A stretch of 64,000 nucleotides of DNA, taken from Terana coerulea (lineage: Eukaryota; Basidiomycota; Agaricomycetes; Polyporales; Phanerochaetaceae). Both the position numbers and the translations under genes were made by a program. Where the stretch lies: the NCBI GenBank assembly GCA_024811115.1, contig JAKOGH010000740.1:372001-436000 (forward strand), given 5' to 3'. Below are positions 38,151-50,980 of this stretch, piece by piece; the first letter of the stretch is position 1; each line of letters begins with the position of its first letter. A model generated the notes under the pieces. The model had not been told where the DNA came from. It worked only from the letters and a program-made list of their open reading frames with translations, and made no database searches.

Positions 38151-40245
38151 ATGCACCTTCCCTCTGCAGCTGGCCCTGCGGGTTCAGGTCTCCCGTCGAC
38201 ATTCAATATTGAGAACACCCTGGGCGTGTTTTTCATTGGTATGACTACTGTAATGGGCGAGTGCAACCTATAACATTGACGCCTTGTGGACAGGGACGTT
38301 GCTTGCCGCTATGTGCGCGATACTGCTCAGACAGACCTGCTCACCGCTCTGATGCCCCAATTGCTAGGTTATCCGCGCTGACAAGCGTTCAGACCTACTC
38401 CTACTTCAAGCACTGCGAAAAGGACCCGAAGCCGATGAGAGTGATTGTGAGGGAGTTTCTCATGCCGTGTTGCTTGTGTATTTACTAGATTGTCTTTAGA
38501 TCTTCGGATTATGGTACGCTTTCACGGCGTGATTTTTGTACAGCTGCTGACCTCTGCATAGGGTACTAGATATCCTCAGTCTTGCCCTCATAACTCGCAC
38601 ATTCTATCAGTACGGTATCATAAATTTTGCAAATCCTGACGCCGCCCTTCACGTCGTTTGGTAAGTCTATTGAGTAGTATAAACTCCGAAAACGTCAATT
38701 AACATCGTTATTCTCGACTCACTAGGGTTTTCTCGGTGTGTAGTTCCATCCAATTTCTCGCCTGTTGTAGTGACCAACTAGCGATTCGCAGAGTGCTTTG
38801 GGTGTTTCTGTGAGTAATTGCATCGTCTATCGCATGTCTTACTAAATCTTAGTATGAGCTGTAGGGTGTGAGTGATCTTGTAGTAACACAGTAAGGCTCG
38901 GAATCTTCGTATTACTCCGCTTTGTTCGCTGATTCGCTCGTAGAATTCTGTTGCATCGCATATGGAGTTGTGCGTACAAAACACTTTATGTCGAGAGGTG
39001 GAAGCAGCCTTCTGAACCGTTGTCGCAGTCAGCTCCAAGACCATGGCCATTCGCTTAGTATTGGTAAGCACATTGCCTTGCGCTCGGTACCGATGGCCGT
39101 TCATGCGGAACTGACTGAATTTTAAGCTTGTCCTTGTGATATCAAGCCTAGGTATTGTTGTTAGCCATTGCTCCATCTACATCGTACTCACTGCATGAAA
39201 TGTTCGTAGCTGCTATAGTAGGAGACGTCGGTGAGTCTCACGGAGCGGCGCGCACTTCCACTTGGCTGACTCTCCTCCAGCTATATGTGTTGTGTCGTGA
39301 GTTAATTGTCCACGCAAACCAAAACGCAGCACGGTACGCTTACATAATCGACAGCCTACGTGGAGACGCTACTTTCGTGGCCTTCCAAGACCGGTATAAC
39401 GTACGTTCTGTTTCTCTCGGAATGCATGGCTCCTCTTTGACCTGCGAACAGTGGTTATGGGAAGTCACCTTTGCTATACGGGCTTTTGTCGACGTTGCGA
39501 TTGCAAGCTCGTTTTCTATCATACTGTACAAGTCGAGGACCGGGTTCTCAAGGTCAGCATGCCATTCTGCAGCATTATTGCGAAGCCTTGTGCTCATTTG
39601 GTTCCGACATCCCAGGACGAACTCGATTATAAAGAACTTGATCCTTTACTCAGTGAACACATGCCTACTTACGACGTACGGAATACCTCTGCCACTGTCC
39701 CGTTACTGAGCTGATTCTACGTTTGGCAGCTTGTTTACCATCATGACCATCATCACCGTGAGTTCCTTTCATGCTGCGCAACTACCCGGCTACTGACGTT
39801 CATTGGTGGCGACGGTAGTATGCACTCTTTCCCAATACATTCGTCTCCTTTGTCACGTGCATAGTCATCCCGAAGCGTACGTGCCACAAGCCTCTGTTTA
39901 GCATAATGTTGATGATGTCTACTGGTGCAGTCATACTCAACTCGCTGCTTGTGATGCTTAACTCCAGGAGAACACTTCGTCAGACTGATGTCGAAGAATT
40001 CTCATCGCCCCATATACCCCACTTTACTAATTTCGCGGACGAGCGGATGTCCAGTACCGAGAGTGACGTACCTTCAGACTTCCACGCTAAGGTATCACTC
40101 ATTTACACTTGTGTGCCGCGATGAGTACTGACCAATTGTACTTGAAATTCTCCAGACAGTGGAAATCCATATCAGAGCAGAAAACCGCAGAGCCGTTCAT
40201 TTCCCTCTATCCCGGGATAGTCAATTCGCTGGGATGGCCATCTAG
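38151..40245 (+). CDS. DUF6534 seven-TM-like membrane protein, copy A
   Basis: A many-intron gene. Clear exons: 38151-38238, 38294-38312 (19 nt), 38368-38446, 38500-38513, 38562 to about 38659, then several small middle exons I could only partly place, an exon with WLWEVTFAIRAFVDVAIASS and IILYKSRTGFS (about 39452-39552), the NSIIKNLILYSVNTCLLTT and FPNTFVSFVTCIVIPKR blocks (39620-39885), LNSLLVMLNSRRTLR (39906-40091), and a last exon 40156-40245 ending in TAG. The order of motifs (FIGTLLAAM, TSVQTYSYFK, WVLDILSLALITRTFYQY, a central SRTGF loop, MLNSRR tail) is that of the Agaricomycete DUF6534 family: integral membrane proteins of unknown function with about seven spans, usually in expanded tandem families. 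Copy B follows directly. Nothing shows it is broken, though the middle third is uncertain. Confidence 0.8.
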
Positions 40246-40712
40246 ATTACCGGACTTCTTAGACACTGTAAGGACACATCCCAAACTAGACTTTCTTAAT
40301 TAGGTTTTCCAGATAATATACCGTTTCGGTGGTCAGTAGGAGTACTGAACAGCCGGGATCTAACTTTAACTGCGCTCATTCAGTGCCCACTCTATCTGGC
40401 CAATGGCAACAGCGGTCGCTATCACTGGCAGTTCTCAGAGGCAGTGAGCCGGACGCCGTCGACGGCACCAGGGTATTCCGGGCAGGCGGCATCACCCCGG
40501 CGCCACATCTATCTGGATGCTGCCATCGCAGAGACGAGGGACCGACGCTCTCTGTATACCGTACCGGATCATTCTCATTGGTTGCACTCGGTAGGCACAA
40601 TTCTTCGACACGAGCGATAACATTGATGATTCGGGACGTGGTCATGTATAAGTGCTGCCTCGGTGGCGGTAACAGGGATCCACAGTCCTCGAAATACCTT
40701 CTGCGCCTCGCA
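40246..40712. other. spacer between the two DUF6534 genes
   Basis: 467 bases between the stop of copy A and the ATG of copy B, which must contain copy B's promoter. I saw no duplicated copy A sequence or any other feature in it. Confidence 0.4.
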
Positions 40713-42737
40713 ATGGCCTCCTTAGGAAGCACAAGTCACGCCTTCGTCGGTTCGACATCCCCCACCGGCCACGCTCTCGACCTAGGATCTGTCAGCATTC
40801 ACGAAACCATAGGCATCCTCTTCATCGGTAAGCTTCATCCGAGTCACCTTCATGCCTCTTACGTGGGTGACTGAGGACATCTCGGCTCGGATATCCTCAG
40901 GGAATCTCCTCGTTGCAATGTAAGCCATTCTTCTGTTCGTCCGAGAGACCAAACATTTAAACTCACTTTCTCAACGTAGGCTTTTGGTTTTGACCACGGT
41001 TCAAACTTGTACTTACTTCAAGCGTGCCGGCGATGATCACAGAATGATGAAAGCTGCGGTATATTTGATCTTGTAGAAGCTTCTGAGTGAGAGCTAATAT
41101 GCAATGCTCAATAGATTTTGAGCCTATGGGTATTGGATGTCGTCCATTTTGTCTTCGTCACCAGGTCCTTCTACTTCTATGGCGTGATGAATTTCATGAA
41201 CCCCGAAGCTATGCTCCGCGATTACCTGTGAGTAGCTCTCTCACAAAGACGAACATCATCGAATGGGAGCAGCACTAATATACCAGATAGGGGCTTATCA
41301 GTAGGTGCTTCTTGTGATGACATGGCAGTGAGCTCAATTTACTCTCTTTCGTAGGATAACCTGTCCATTGGAGTGAGTTGTACTCCTTGCATTGATAATT
41401 CTATCCCGACTGATCGGCCTATGCTACAGGGTGCCAGCGACTTGGGAGTGACTGCGTAAGTCATCAAGCTGTTATAGGCTGACAATTGGGGTGAGGTCAA
41501 AAATTCTGACTCAGAAGCTTGGTAGAATTCTTCTACATCGAATATGGAAGTGTGCGTAATAGCTTGTAGGGGTGGAAGCTCTATACCTAATGTATCTTCT
41601 CGATGATAGTTGAGGCTCACAAGAAGCTCGTCCAAACATTGGTTGTATGTGGATTTATGTTCCATTGATGGCTTGAAGAAGCTGAACTCCTACAGGTATT
41701 TCTAGCGATTCTGAACGTCCGTGAGTTTGCAGGAAGGAAATCAGGTTGGCAGTCACTAATTAGGATCCTACGGACAGTCGGATGGGTGGGGGATATCAGT
41801 AAGCAACTATCCTTTCACCAACACACTATGCCGCACTCGTTTCTCATCTTACTGCCGCATTTTAAGTCATTTCTGTCCTGTTGTAAGGTCTTCTACACTG
41901 GCGGCATCTCGCATGGGGCTGATATGGTCTTTAGGGCTGCTGGGGACTCACAACCTGTGATAGCCTTTGAGGACAAGTATGATGTGGGTCGTTCCGAACT
42001 ACCCTTGTGCTGCGTCTACCCCCGTTAACGTGCCAATACTAGTGGTTATGGTATACAACCTTCGGTCTCAGAGCCGCCGTGGATATTGGGCTTTGCACCT
42101 CGTTCTCGGTCATACTATACAGATCAAAAACGGGGTTCAAACGGTGAGTTTCATAGCAGACCTCCTTTCAAGCGCTTCGTTTTACCTACTCATTGGTGTG
42201 ATAAAGAAGCAATTCAATGATAAATCTTCTAATCCTGTACTCAGTAAATACTTGCGCTTTAACGACGTGCGTGCTTCTACCATTTCTCAACGCGGGTATT
42301 GCTAATATATTGCTTTGTCAAGCAGGATATTCACAATCTTGACGATAATTACAGTACGTACTCACGTGCAGGGTACACCGGTGCGCCTAATAACTCCAAA
42401 TAGTATGCGCTATTCCCGAATACTTTCGTCTTCTGCGCGACATCTATGCTAATCCCAAAGCGTACGCCGAAGGAAACCTTTTCTCTCACTCAAGCTTCTG
42501 ACCTGCAACTCTTCTGCAGTCATACTAAATTCTCTTCTTGCTATGCTCAACTCGCGTTCTTTAATACGCAAGCGAAATTCAGCCGACGAATTACCAACCT
42601 TCGTTCATGTCTCCAAGCTCCAAGTTGCCGATATGCGCATACTATCCGCTAGCAAGGATACAAGCTTTTTGGCACTTACTGCGGCTGAAGCAGAACAGGC
42701 TGCCCGCCCCGGCTCGGGCGGTGAGGCCGCCTGTTAA
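40713..42737 (+). CDS. DUF6534 membrane protein, copy B (paralogue of copy A)
   Basis: Same intron pattern as copy A. Exons 40713-40827, 40901-40919 (again 19 nt), 40980-41058 and 41115-41227 encode MASLGSTSHAF..., FIGNLLVAML, LVLTTVQTCTYFKRAGDDHR and SLWVLDVVHFVFVTRSFYFY. A middle part with RILLHRIWKCA near 41521-41555 mirrors copy A (RILLHRIWSCA). Then come VIAFEDKYD, WLWYTTFGLRAAVDIGLCTS, ILYRSKTGFK, NSMINLLILYSVNTCALTT, YALFPNTFVFCATSMLIPK, and a final exon with LNSLLAMLNSRSLIRKRNS that stops at 42737. The family is membrane-embedded and functionally undefined. Conserved exon phases between A and B show a tandem duplication after the introns were in place. Divergence is already considerable, so the duplication is not recent. 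Middle exon limits are approximate. Confidence 0.8.
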
Positions 42738-43477
42738 TTACTACAACAGACCGTGACTCGGATGATCATACAACACATACTCTGTAGCAGTTATATTCCT
42801 CTGTAAAGCCTTCATTGTACGAAATTCGAACCTCCAAGATGTTCAGCTTGAACGCCACATGGAGGTACTTACTTGAATGAATCTCTGCCCTGAGATATGT
42901 GACGGCATCCAGACTTAAATATTTGAGGGCAGCCGGGGGCCCCGGAAGTCAAACGGCAATTTTGCCGCATGTTCACGCACGAGGTTAAGCCTCCAAATAA
43001 TGGCCGCGGAATGCCTTTATGTCACAAGGTGTAGAGCGCTTTTATTTCTGTTCCTACAAGTGTATGCTGTACCAAGAGCCGGTGCCAGCGACAGATCCTC
43101 TGCAACTCCCAAATTTGGCGTTGAGCGGCATTGTGGCGTCGTGCCGCGTGCTGCCGCATACCTTCTTAGCGCCCATCCATCCTAGGCGCGGCTTGCCCAG
43201 CCACTGCCAACCGCGACTCACAACTTGCTCACGACTCTCATGACACGACCTGGACGACACTAAGACCACTATCACGTCTTTTCCAACCACCAAGATTTGA
43301 TTGAAAGTCTCTACGATACTCATACGACTTTCTGCACTCATCTGACGTCCTCGCACTCTCCCTGGCCTGTAACATCCACCAGCCGTTTGTCCGACCTACC
43401 GTCTGGGAAGACAATCTGCGGAAAGTACCAACCGTTGCTCGGCCTTGAACGCTACTCGCCCCGGGTCTTACTCCTCC
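42738..43477. other. intergenic upstream of VPS15
   Basis: 740 bases with no conserved frame. The right third is rich in CCA/CTC units and in pyrimidines before the VPS15 ATG, as expected for a promoter and leader. No named element is supported. Confidence 0.4.
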
Positions 43478-46400
43478 ATGGGCAACGCACAATCTCTTGT
43501 TCGAGCGAGCGGGGCGTTGGATTCATTTGTTGCTGAGTTGGGTGGAGATGTTGTCTACGAGGGCAGGTGCGTACTGTACTCCTGTTATTGGCACGACTTA
43601 TTGAGCGCTGTATAGCCTGGGGTCTGCTCGATTTCTCAAAACCGTCAAGTGCCGGCACAAGAATGGCTACTTGGTCGTGAAGATCTTCGTAAAGCCTGAC
43701 CCTGGACTTAGCCTCCGCAAGTACCACAGACGACTAAAGGGTGCGCCCCAGCGTTTATTTAGTTGACGAATTTCTAACATCTGGACAGCTGAGAGGGATG
43801 CACTGGCCGACATCCCCAACGTCTACACGTACCAGTCATTTGTAGAAACGGAGAAGGCAGGGTATCTCGTACGGCAGTGGGTCGCTAGCAGTTTGTATGA
43901 CCGGATTAGGTGAGTGCAAGAGCGTAGTCTGAGCTCTGCTGGCGTTGACTTTTGGACATAGTACTCGGCCGTTCCTGTCAAATATCGAGAAGAAATGGTT
44001 AGCGTATCAACTACTCACCGCCTTGCGCGACGCTCGAAATCGCAAAATCTCTCATGGAGATCTGAAGACGTCCAACATCCTCATTACGTCTTGGAACTGG
44101 TTATATCTCTCAGATTTTGCCCCACACAAGCCCGCTCTCCTTCCTCTGGACGATCCAGCAGACTTCTCGTTCTTCTTCGATACCAGCGGTAGGCGGACAT
44201 GTTACATCGCGCCTGAGCGATTTTACTCCGCAGAAGAGAATCCTGAAGCGAGCAAACGCAGGGAGATGGAGCGAGAAAGAGATGCTGAAGGCAAACGAGA
44301 GGGGCGAGTGACCGAAGCGATGGACTGTTTCAGTGCGGGGTGCGTCCTGGCGGAACTGTTCCTGGAAGGCGCTCCGCTGTTTTCATTGAGTCAGTTGTTC
44401 AAGTATCGCGCGGGCGAGCTGAATGTAGATGCCCAATTGACCGCAATTGATGATGAGGGTGTTAGGGTGCGTAAATCTCTTCCCTTTGAACAACGTTTCT
44501 CTTGCGATCGCTGAACATGTTCCTTAGTCCTTGATCAAGTCAATGATTGCTATTGATCCTGGAGCTCGCCCAACCTTTGACAGTCTACTTCATAACGCTC
44601 GTGGCACTGTCTTCCCGGAGACTTTTTACTCATTCCTCCATAACTACGTCGCCTCTATCAATGAGCTCTCTTCGCCGTCACCTTTCTCATTCCCAAACCA
44701 GTCACATCCGTCGACTACCGTTGCAACACCTACTATGGCAACCCCAGCAACAGCGAAGCCCACTGTGCCAAACAGTCTACACCCCGGTGTGCCAACTGCG
44801 GGAGAGACTCCGAATGACGCGCTGCCTAGCGATTCCGACCACCGCTTGGAGCGATTGTGGTCGGACTACGAAAGCGTGGAACCGTATCTACTAATGACGG
44901 CGGACAACGAGCCGCTCGAAGATACTGTCAGGGAGCCAGTCAAGATAGAGCATGCTACAACAAACGTCAGTGGCAAACCTCTAGTGGTAAGTTGAGAGAT
45001 TCAGGCAGCTCAGCTACTTTCACTGATTTCTGGGCTAACAGGACATCTTCCCCGTAGAGCTCGAAATACCGAATCGCGATAGCAAGCTGCTGAAGGGCTA
45101 TGGTGATGGAAGGAAAGCGGCGAAGGAAGGTACGTGGTGGCGGTATACCCGAATACGTAGTATTCACGCACTCTAGATGGGCCTGCTCTGATACTGCTGG
45201 CATTGCTGACCGCCAACGTGCGAACTTGCATTCTCCCGTCGTCCAAGTTGCGGGCTTTGGATGTGTCTCTTGCGCTTGCCCCGCATCTCACCGATGAGGC
45301 AAAATTGGATCGGATGGTGCCTTATGTCGTGGAGTTGCTCCAAGACGATGCACCACCAGTACGAAGCGCTGCCCTCAGAACGCTGATGCAAATCGTAAGG
45401 TGTCGGTATTTATGTATATTACTATTCACTAACAGATTTGGTTGCAGTTGATGATTGTCACTGTGATCACACCGTCCAACGCGTCCATTTTCCCGGAATA
45501 TATCATTCCAGCACTCGCTCACCTGGTACGCGATCCGGAGGTGTCTGTGAGATGTATGTATGCGCAATGTGTGGTCGCGCTCGCAGACACGGCAGTACGT
45601 TACTTGGAAATGGGACAGGCGCTACGGGCACATGGTGCTTACAAGATCGGCACTACCACTGGCCTTGCGGAGGGACAAGACTACGATGAAGCCCATTTCG
45701 AGGTAAGTATATGTTCAATGCAATACAGAATCTTTCTCACGAATAGCCTAGGTGTCCTATGACGCGTCTATGCAGGAACTGCAGAACGCGATCCAGGAGC
45801 AATTATCTGCGTTGCTCGTGGACCCGTCGCCTATCGTTAAACGCTCGATGCTACACAACATCTCTGCTCTGTGCATATTCCTTGGCAAACAGCGCACCAA
45901 CGACGTTCTGCTTAGCCACATGATCACCTATCTCAACGACCGCGACTGGCTGTTGCGATTCGCTTTCTTTGACTCAATAGTCGAGGTTGCTGCTTGCGCA
46001 GGTGGAAGGAGTTTGGAAGATTACATACTTCCGCTGATGATCCAAGCGCTGTCTGGTGAGCTTAAACACAGTCTAGACTCGTAATTTGAAGCTAAATATG
46101 AATCGTTCCCAGACGTTGAGGAGACTGTAGTCGCGAGAGTACTTGCATCTCTACGAAGCCTTTGCGAGCTAGGGCTCTTCCAGAAAATGCGTATATGGGA
46201 GCTACTAAGTGCCACCTTGGCATTCCTGTATCATCCTAATGTTTGGATAAGACAAGGTGAGATCTATAGTTAGATGTATTTGTTCTCCGGTTGATAATAC
46301 TTGGACAGGTGCCGCCGCCTTCATTGCCGCCGCTGTGAAGCATCTGCCTCCCAGTGATGTATGGTGTATTCTATACCCTTCTCTCAAACATTTCCTGCGC

Positions 46401-49323
46401 TCGGATATCAGAGATTTGGATGAGAGGAGCCTGCTTCTTGCACTCAAACCTCCAGTGCGTCGTCTATCTATTCTAAGATGACTCGTTGGTGGTACTGAAT
46501 AACACTTCTAAGCTATCGAGGCAGATGTTCGATACTGCGAAAGGCTGGGCGAAAGGAGCTGATAAGTCTCCATTCTGGAGAACGCATAAAGCCCCGAAGA
46601 CCGAGTCTCCCAAGGATAGCTTTGCGTCAATAAAAGTCACCGGCGCCACCAGCTCTCGTTCGAAATCCGAAGAGTAAGTGATCCTTTCTCCCTCTGTGCT
46701 CTTGATGCTGAGAGGCGTTCAGGGACGAAGCACAGTTGATGAAGCTGCAACAACTTGGCATGACTTCCACTGACGAGAGCAAGCTCATGGCAATGAGGGA
46801 CTTCATTTCCAAGCTCGCGCGGAACATCGCCAGCTTTGAGACCCGCGTTCGCGTGGAACCCGAAATCGAGAGCCTCAAAGCGCCGAGTACCATTGAGCTT
46901 CAGAAGCTCGGCGTCGTGCCCCAAACAGTCTTCCTCAAAGCACCTAATGACACTGCGCCTCGGTCAACGCGGCCAATGGTAGCTCAACGAGCCGTCTCTG
47001 AGCTATTGCGCAGCCCTGCAGTTGGCACTCCACGTTCCCAACGGACAATGAGCATGGATCATGGTTCGAGTGCTGGTGCACCCTTCGAGGACCTTCGAAG
47101 GCGACTTGCGTTGATAAATGGGTCCGCTTCGTCTATGACCCTTCCCCCAAGTGTTAGAGATCCACGGAGCCCGACATTGCCTGTCACAGACACGTTGTCG
47201 CCCTCGACTTCGAATACTGCGGTCTCAGACGTGCCCCTAGAACGACCCGCCAGCCCAACAGAGTCGGTGACTTCAGCGGCGAACTCTTCTTTCCGCGCAG
47301 TACACCGATTACACATAGGAAGCACCGATGGTCAGAAAGCTGCTCCCGCTGTTGGGTCGTCCAAGGCCAACGCTACTGGCCTACTTGACTCACACCCCAA
47401 GATCCGGGAAGGATCTCCGGATAGGTCTGGGCGGTCGTCTCCAGTCTCTATAGCTGGCACGATTCGAGGCTTAGAACGACCCCGCCTGTCACCGTTGATA
47501 CCTATATCCACATATGGTTCGTCGATACGCTCGCTACACGAGAGATCCTCCCTAACATGCTCTTCACAGACGGACAGGAGCCCGGCATAAGCAACCTTCT
47601 AGAGAACATGTACCTTGAGAACAACCGCGATCTTCAGACAGACTTCGGTCCACGTGTACATGAAGGCCCTGTTCGCCGTAGGAATGCCACTCGGCATAGC
47701 TACATGCCTCGCGACGGTAGCTCGCGTCACTTGGAAACATCTCTCATTGCCAACCTCGCATCGCATTCCGATGCTATCACTAGCTTGGCTGTCTCCCCGG
47801 ACCACATGTTCTTCGTCTCCGCCTCAGATGACAAGACAGTGAAGGTCTGGGACACAGCCCGTCTCGAACGCAACGTGACAAGCAAGGCGCGGCATACCTA
47901 CGGGCAACATCACGCGCGGGTCAAGGCAATCTGCTTTGTGGAAGCGACGCACTGCTTCGTGAGTGCCGCTGAAGACGGAAGCATACATGTTGTACGGGTG
48001 CATGTCAGCGGCGGTCAAGGCCAAGGCGGTGGTCTCCCGAAGTACGGGAAGCTGCAGGTTATCCGAGAGCATCGCCTGGATGTACCGGGACAGTATGTCA
48101 CTTGCATGGCGCACTATACCTCAGGTCAGTATGCGCTTTCCTCTAATGAAGTCTGATACTCAAATGACGGATAGGCAACTCGTCCAATCTTATGTACGGT
48201 ACTACGCACTCTACCATCGCGATAATCGACTTGCGGACCATGCAGATTCAGCAGTCAATGGACAACCCCAGACATTATGGACCCATTACGTGTATCTGTT
48301 TGGACCGAAAACGCGCTTGGGTCGTCTGCGGAACGTCCACCGGTGTTTTGTCACTCTGGGACCTCCGTTTCGGCATCCTCATCAAGAGCTGGAAGGCAGG
48401 AGCCTCGTCCCAGGGCAAACCATTGCGCGTGCACCAATGCGTCCTACATCCGACCAAAGGCAAAGGCAGATGGATCGTCGTCGCGCTAGAAAGTGAAGGC
48501 GGTTCAGCCTCCTCGGGAGACAGCAGTGCGACCGCCACCTCGCTGGTGGAAGTCTGGGACATCGAGAAGACAACACTGGTGGAGAGGTTCGCGACACGAC
48601 TGGCGTCGACATCATCCTCGTCTGACCCCGAACCACAAGACGTCCCGTCACATGAGGCGGAGACTAGTCCCGCTGCTGCTATCGCGGCACTCGTGCGCTC
48701 GAGGCAGCAGAGCACGGCCGCCCCGGACTTCATCGTGTCGCACCGCCGGTCGAGCGTATCAGAGCCGCCCCGAGTGGACGCCCCGTCACCCGACGTGCAC
48801 GCGCTCGTGCTCGGGTCGGAGTTTGGTGGGCACGGAACGTTGCACCGGTCGCCGATGGCGGACTCCGACGATGGAACCGTTGGTCGCAGCAGTGGGCGCG
48901 GCTTCATGCTCTGCGGGTCCGAGGACCGACGGATACGGCTGTGGGATCTGGGCAAGACCGAGCGGTCGACGGTGCTGACTGGGCCGGAGGGCGAGAGCGA
49001 AAAGCCAGCATATAGGTGCGTCTTGGCCGCAAGCTTACTTCGGAACAATTTCACTAAGCCATGTGTGGCATAGCGCGGTACACTTAGCCCATGGTAGCAT
49101 GACGACGCACGTCGAGACGTGGGTCCATTCCCCGTCTGCAAGCCAGAGCAACCGACCGGCGCAGCGGCTGTCATTGATCAATCACAACCAGCAGAATCTG
49201 CTCAAAGCTCATCAGGACACGATCACAGCACTGGTGTGCGTAGATTCACCGTTCCGTGGGGGTATCGTGAGCGGTGACCGTGCGGGGGTGATCAAGGTGT
49301 GGCGAGTGGAAAGTGTCGAATAG
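43478..49323 (+). CDS. VPS15: Vps15/PIK3R4, regulatory protein kinase of the class III PI3-kinase complex
   Basis: Sixteen exons (43478-43566, 43616-43740, 43789-43909, 43962-44466, 44528-44986, 45042-45129, 45177-45394, 45448-45702, 45752-46055, 46113-46256, 46309-46454, 46513-46673, 46723-47516, 47570-48124, 48175-49015, 49074-49323) give 1,684 residues with no frame break. The protein opens with the N-myristoylation signal MGNAQS. A divergent kinase domain (residues about 20-330) carries YLVVKIFVK, HGDLKTSNILI and SDFAPHKP; the DFA in place of DFG is the normal Vps15 form. HEAT-type helices follow (PYVVELLQDDAPPVRSAALR, HLVRDPEVSVRCMYAQCVVA). A linker precedes a C-terminal WD40 propeller (VSASDDKTVKVWD, IVSGDRAGVIKVW). 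With Vps34 and Vps30 it makes PI3P for autophagy and endosomal sorting. Confidence 0.97.
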
Positions 49324-49687
49324 CGCTATCATGTGTGCCCAGCCTTAGCTTATAGCATGCGTATCTTGTTTCTCATGTATTATCGTACTTTTTGTAGTTT
49401 ATAGTTGCAAGAGATGCTTCATAGAATGGCATATAACACTGGAGCATAGTATACAATAATTCGAAACGTATTGATACAGCAAGACGGTGGCTGAATAAGG
49501 ATGAGTAGGGATTATACTTTGTACAGGACATATGGGGAATAGCGATGCGCAAGACGATAGGTGATAGCAGTAATGTGAGGAAGTACGATAGGGGCGCGGA
49601 AACAGCACATAGAATGAGAAGCCGTGTGAAGCACCGCTGGGGAGGTGTGATGGGGTATATGGATGGTGCTTTCGCAACCTGCACAGT
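49324..49687. other. short gap between converging VPS15 and HSP20 genes
   Basis: About 365 bases, AT-rich after 49370, holding the two 3' UTRs. Nothing else recognised. Confidence 0.45.
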
Positions 49688-50352
49688 CTAGGGGCCGTAC
49701 TCGGCTGTTCTGGTCGATACAACACTAGGCCTGCGCGGCCATGTGATGAAGAGCATGCCGTCGGTTATTTCCGCACTGATATGCGCAGTCTACGCAGAAC
49801 ACTAATATCAATACGCGTTTTTCAGCGTTGCTGAAGAGTATAACGTACCTCTATACCTGCAGGCATGTCTATCTCACGATGAAAAGAGCCAAATTTGAGC
49901 TCGCGCGTTTTGAACTTAGTGGAAGTGAACACTATATCTCTGCCTGCAGCGGCTTCTTGCTGAAGCTTGCTTGTGAGCGGCGAGCCGCGTTCCCCATGTA
50001 TGACGAGCTTGCCACTCTGCACTTTGAGCGACAAGTGCCTGCGGTCGACGCCCGGGAGCTCGAGCATGGCGGATATGTCGGGCGACTCCCCATCGTCGTA
50101 TAAGTCCATCCTGTAAGACGTCAGTACGTTAGAAACCTTCAGCGCAGAAGGGGCGAACCTCGGGATGTACTGATGTGGTTCCGGATGGAGACGAAGGGCT
50201 TGCTCCCTCTGTATGCGCTGGATTTGATATATCCTAGCAAGTGCACGACGCGCATCGAAGTTCGATGGTAGATTGGGCCCTCGGGTGCTGCTCGTCTTCT
50301 TAGTATTCGTCTTTTGCACATTTGGAGGGTTCGACATGGCTAGGACGGTCAT
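49688..50352 (-). CDS. small heat-shock protein (HSP20/alpha-crystallin family)
   Basis: Two exons on the minus strand, 50352-49849 and 49789-49688, give 201 residues in phase. The alpha-crystallin domain covers about residues 85-195: MDLYDDGESPDISAMLELPG, VDRRHLSLKVQSGKLVIHGE, RELKFGSFHREIDMPAGIE, and, after the intron, the closing strand ISAEITDGMLFITWPRRP. The intron (49790-49848) begins GTACGT and ends GCGTAG; using the earlier TAG acceptor instead would lose the conserved GML-ITWP strand. HSP20 proteins are ATP-independent holdases that form oligomers and keep unfolding proteins soluble. The N-terminal region is variable, as is usual. A second in-frame ATG lies five codons in (MSNPPN) and may be the true start. 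A matching heat-shock promoter lies just upstream. Confidence 0.9.
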
Positions 50353-50434
50353 AGTCTTTGGGAGATGGAGGCGGAGGCGCAGAAGAGAAAGACTGGGCTC
50401 GGAAGGTGAGCACTCAGAACTCCGAACACGCTCC

Positions 50435-50452
50435 CTTTATACTCTTCGGGAA
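50435..50452 (-). promoter_or_regulatory. heat-shock element and TATA box of the HSP20 gene
   Basis: On the HSP20 coding (minus) strand a TTCCCGAA palindrome (plus-strand 50445-50452), a two-unit inverted heat-shock element of the TTCnnGAA type, is followed three bases later by TATAAAG (50435-50441). The TATA box is about 85 bases before the ATG. Further GAA/TTC units occur close by (around 50416-50426 and 50461-50466). Placement and motif quality fit an HSF1-driven promoter; binding is inferred. Confidence 0.65.
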
Positions 50453-50980
50453 GAGTGACTCGGAACAAGGCGATCTTCTGGAGTCAGTGTCATAAAAGGG
50501 CCAAGTCACCCTGAGCGCACAAATCCGTCAGTTGTTCAGGAGTCTCGCAGATGACTCGATTTCCGCTGACATGCAAACGCAGCACAGGTAGAGCTCGGAA
50601 CATGACTTGCGTCGTGTAATACTGACGGCCTCCGTCGGCATGCTGAGTACGCACGTCGCTCCGGGCGTACGTGTGCGACAGCGGACGGATGAAAGAGCAG
50701 AGACAAGGCAGTGCGTCCGCAGCCCCCAAACCGGTAGGGTTTATTCCACGCCGGGTAACTTAGGCTTAGAAATACTCCAAGCGACTTATCCCGGGCTTAT
50801 CACATGGGTTATCTGTCAAAAGTGAATTATTCTCGGCCTTCTCGGCATTTGCTTTCGGCGGACGCGGGAGACGCCTGCAGTTTGGCGCCCACAATTGTGA
50901 ACCCTTGCAGCGATTGTAACTCTTGCAAGACCTTACAAGATCGTACACTGCCACACCACACGCCTTTGGGTTGAAGCAAA
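50453..50980. other. divergent upstream region of HSP20 and RNA15
   Basis: About 530 bases beyond the HSP20 core promoter up to the RNA15 start. No conserved frame, repeat or RNA gene was identified. It should contain the RNA15 promoter. Confidence 0.4.

Noticed and set aside
43962..44466. Inactivated kinase (DFA instead of DFG) as evidence of a dead VPS15
   Set aside because: DFA/divergent motifs are normal for Vps15, and all 16 exons are in phase.
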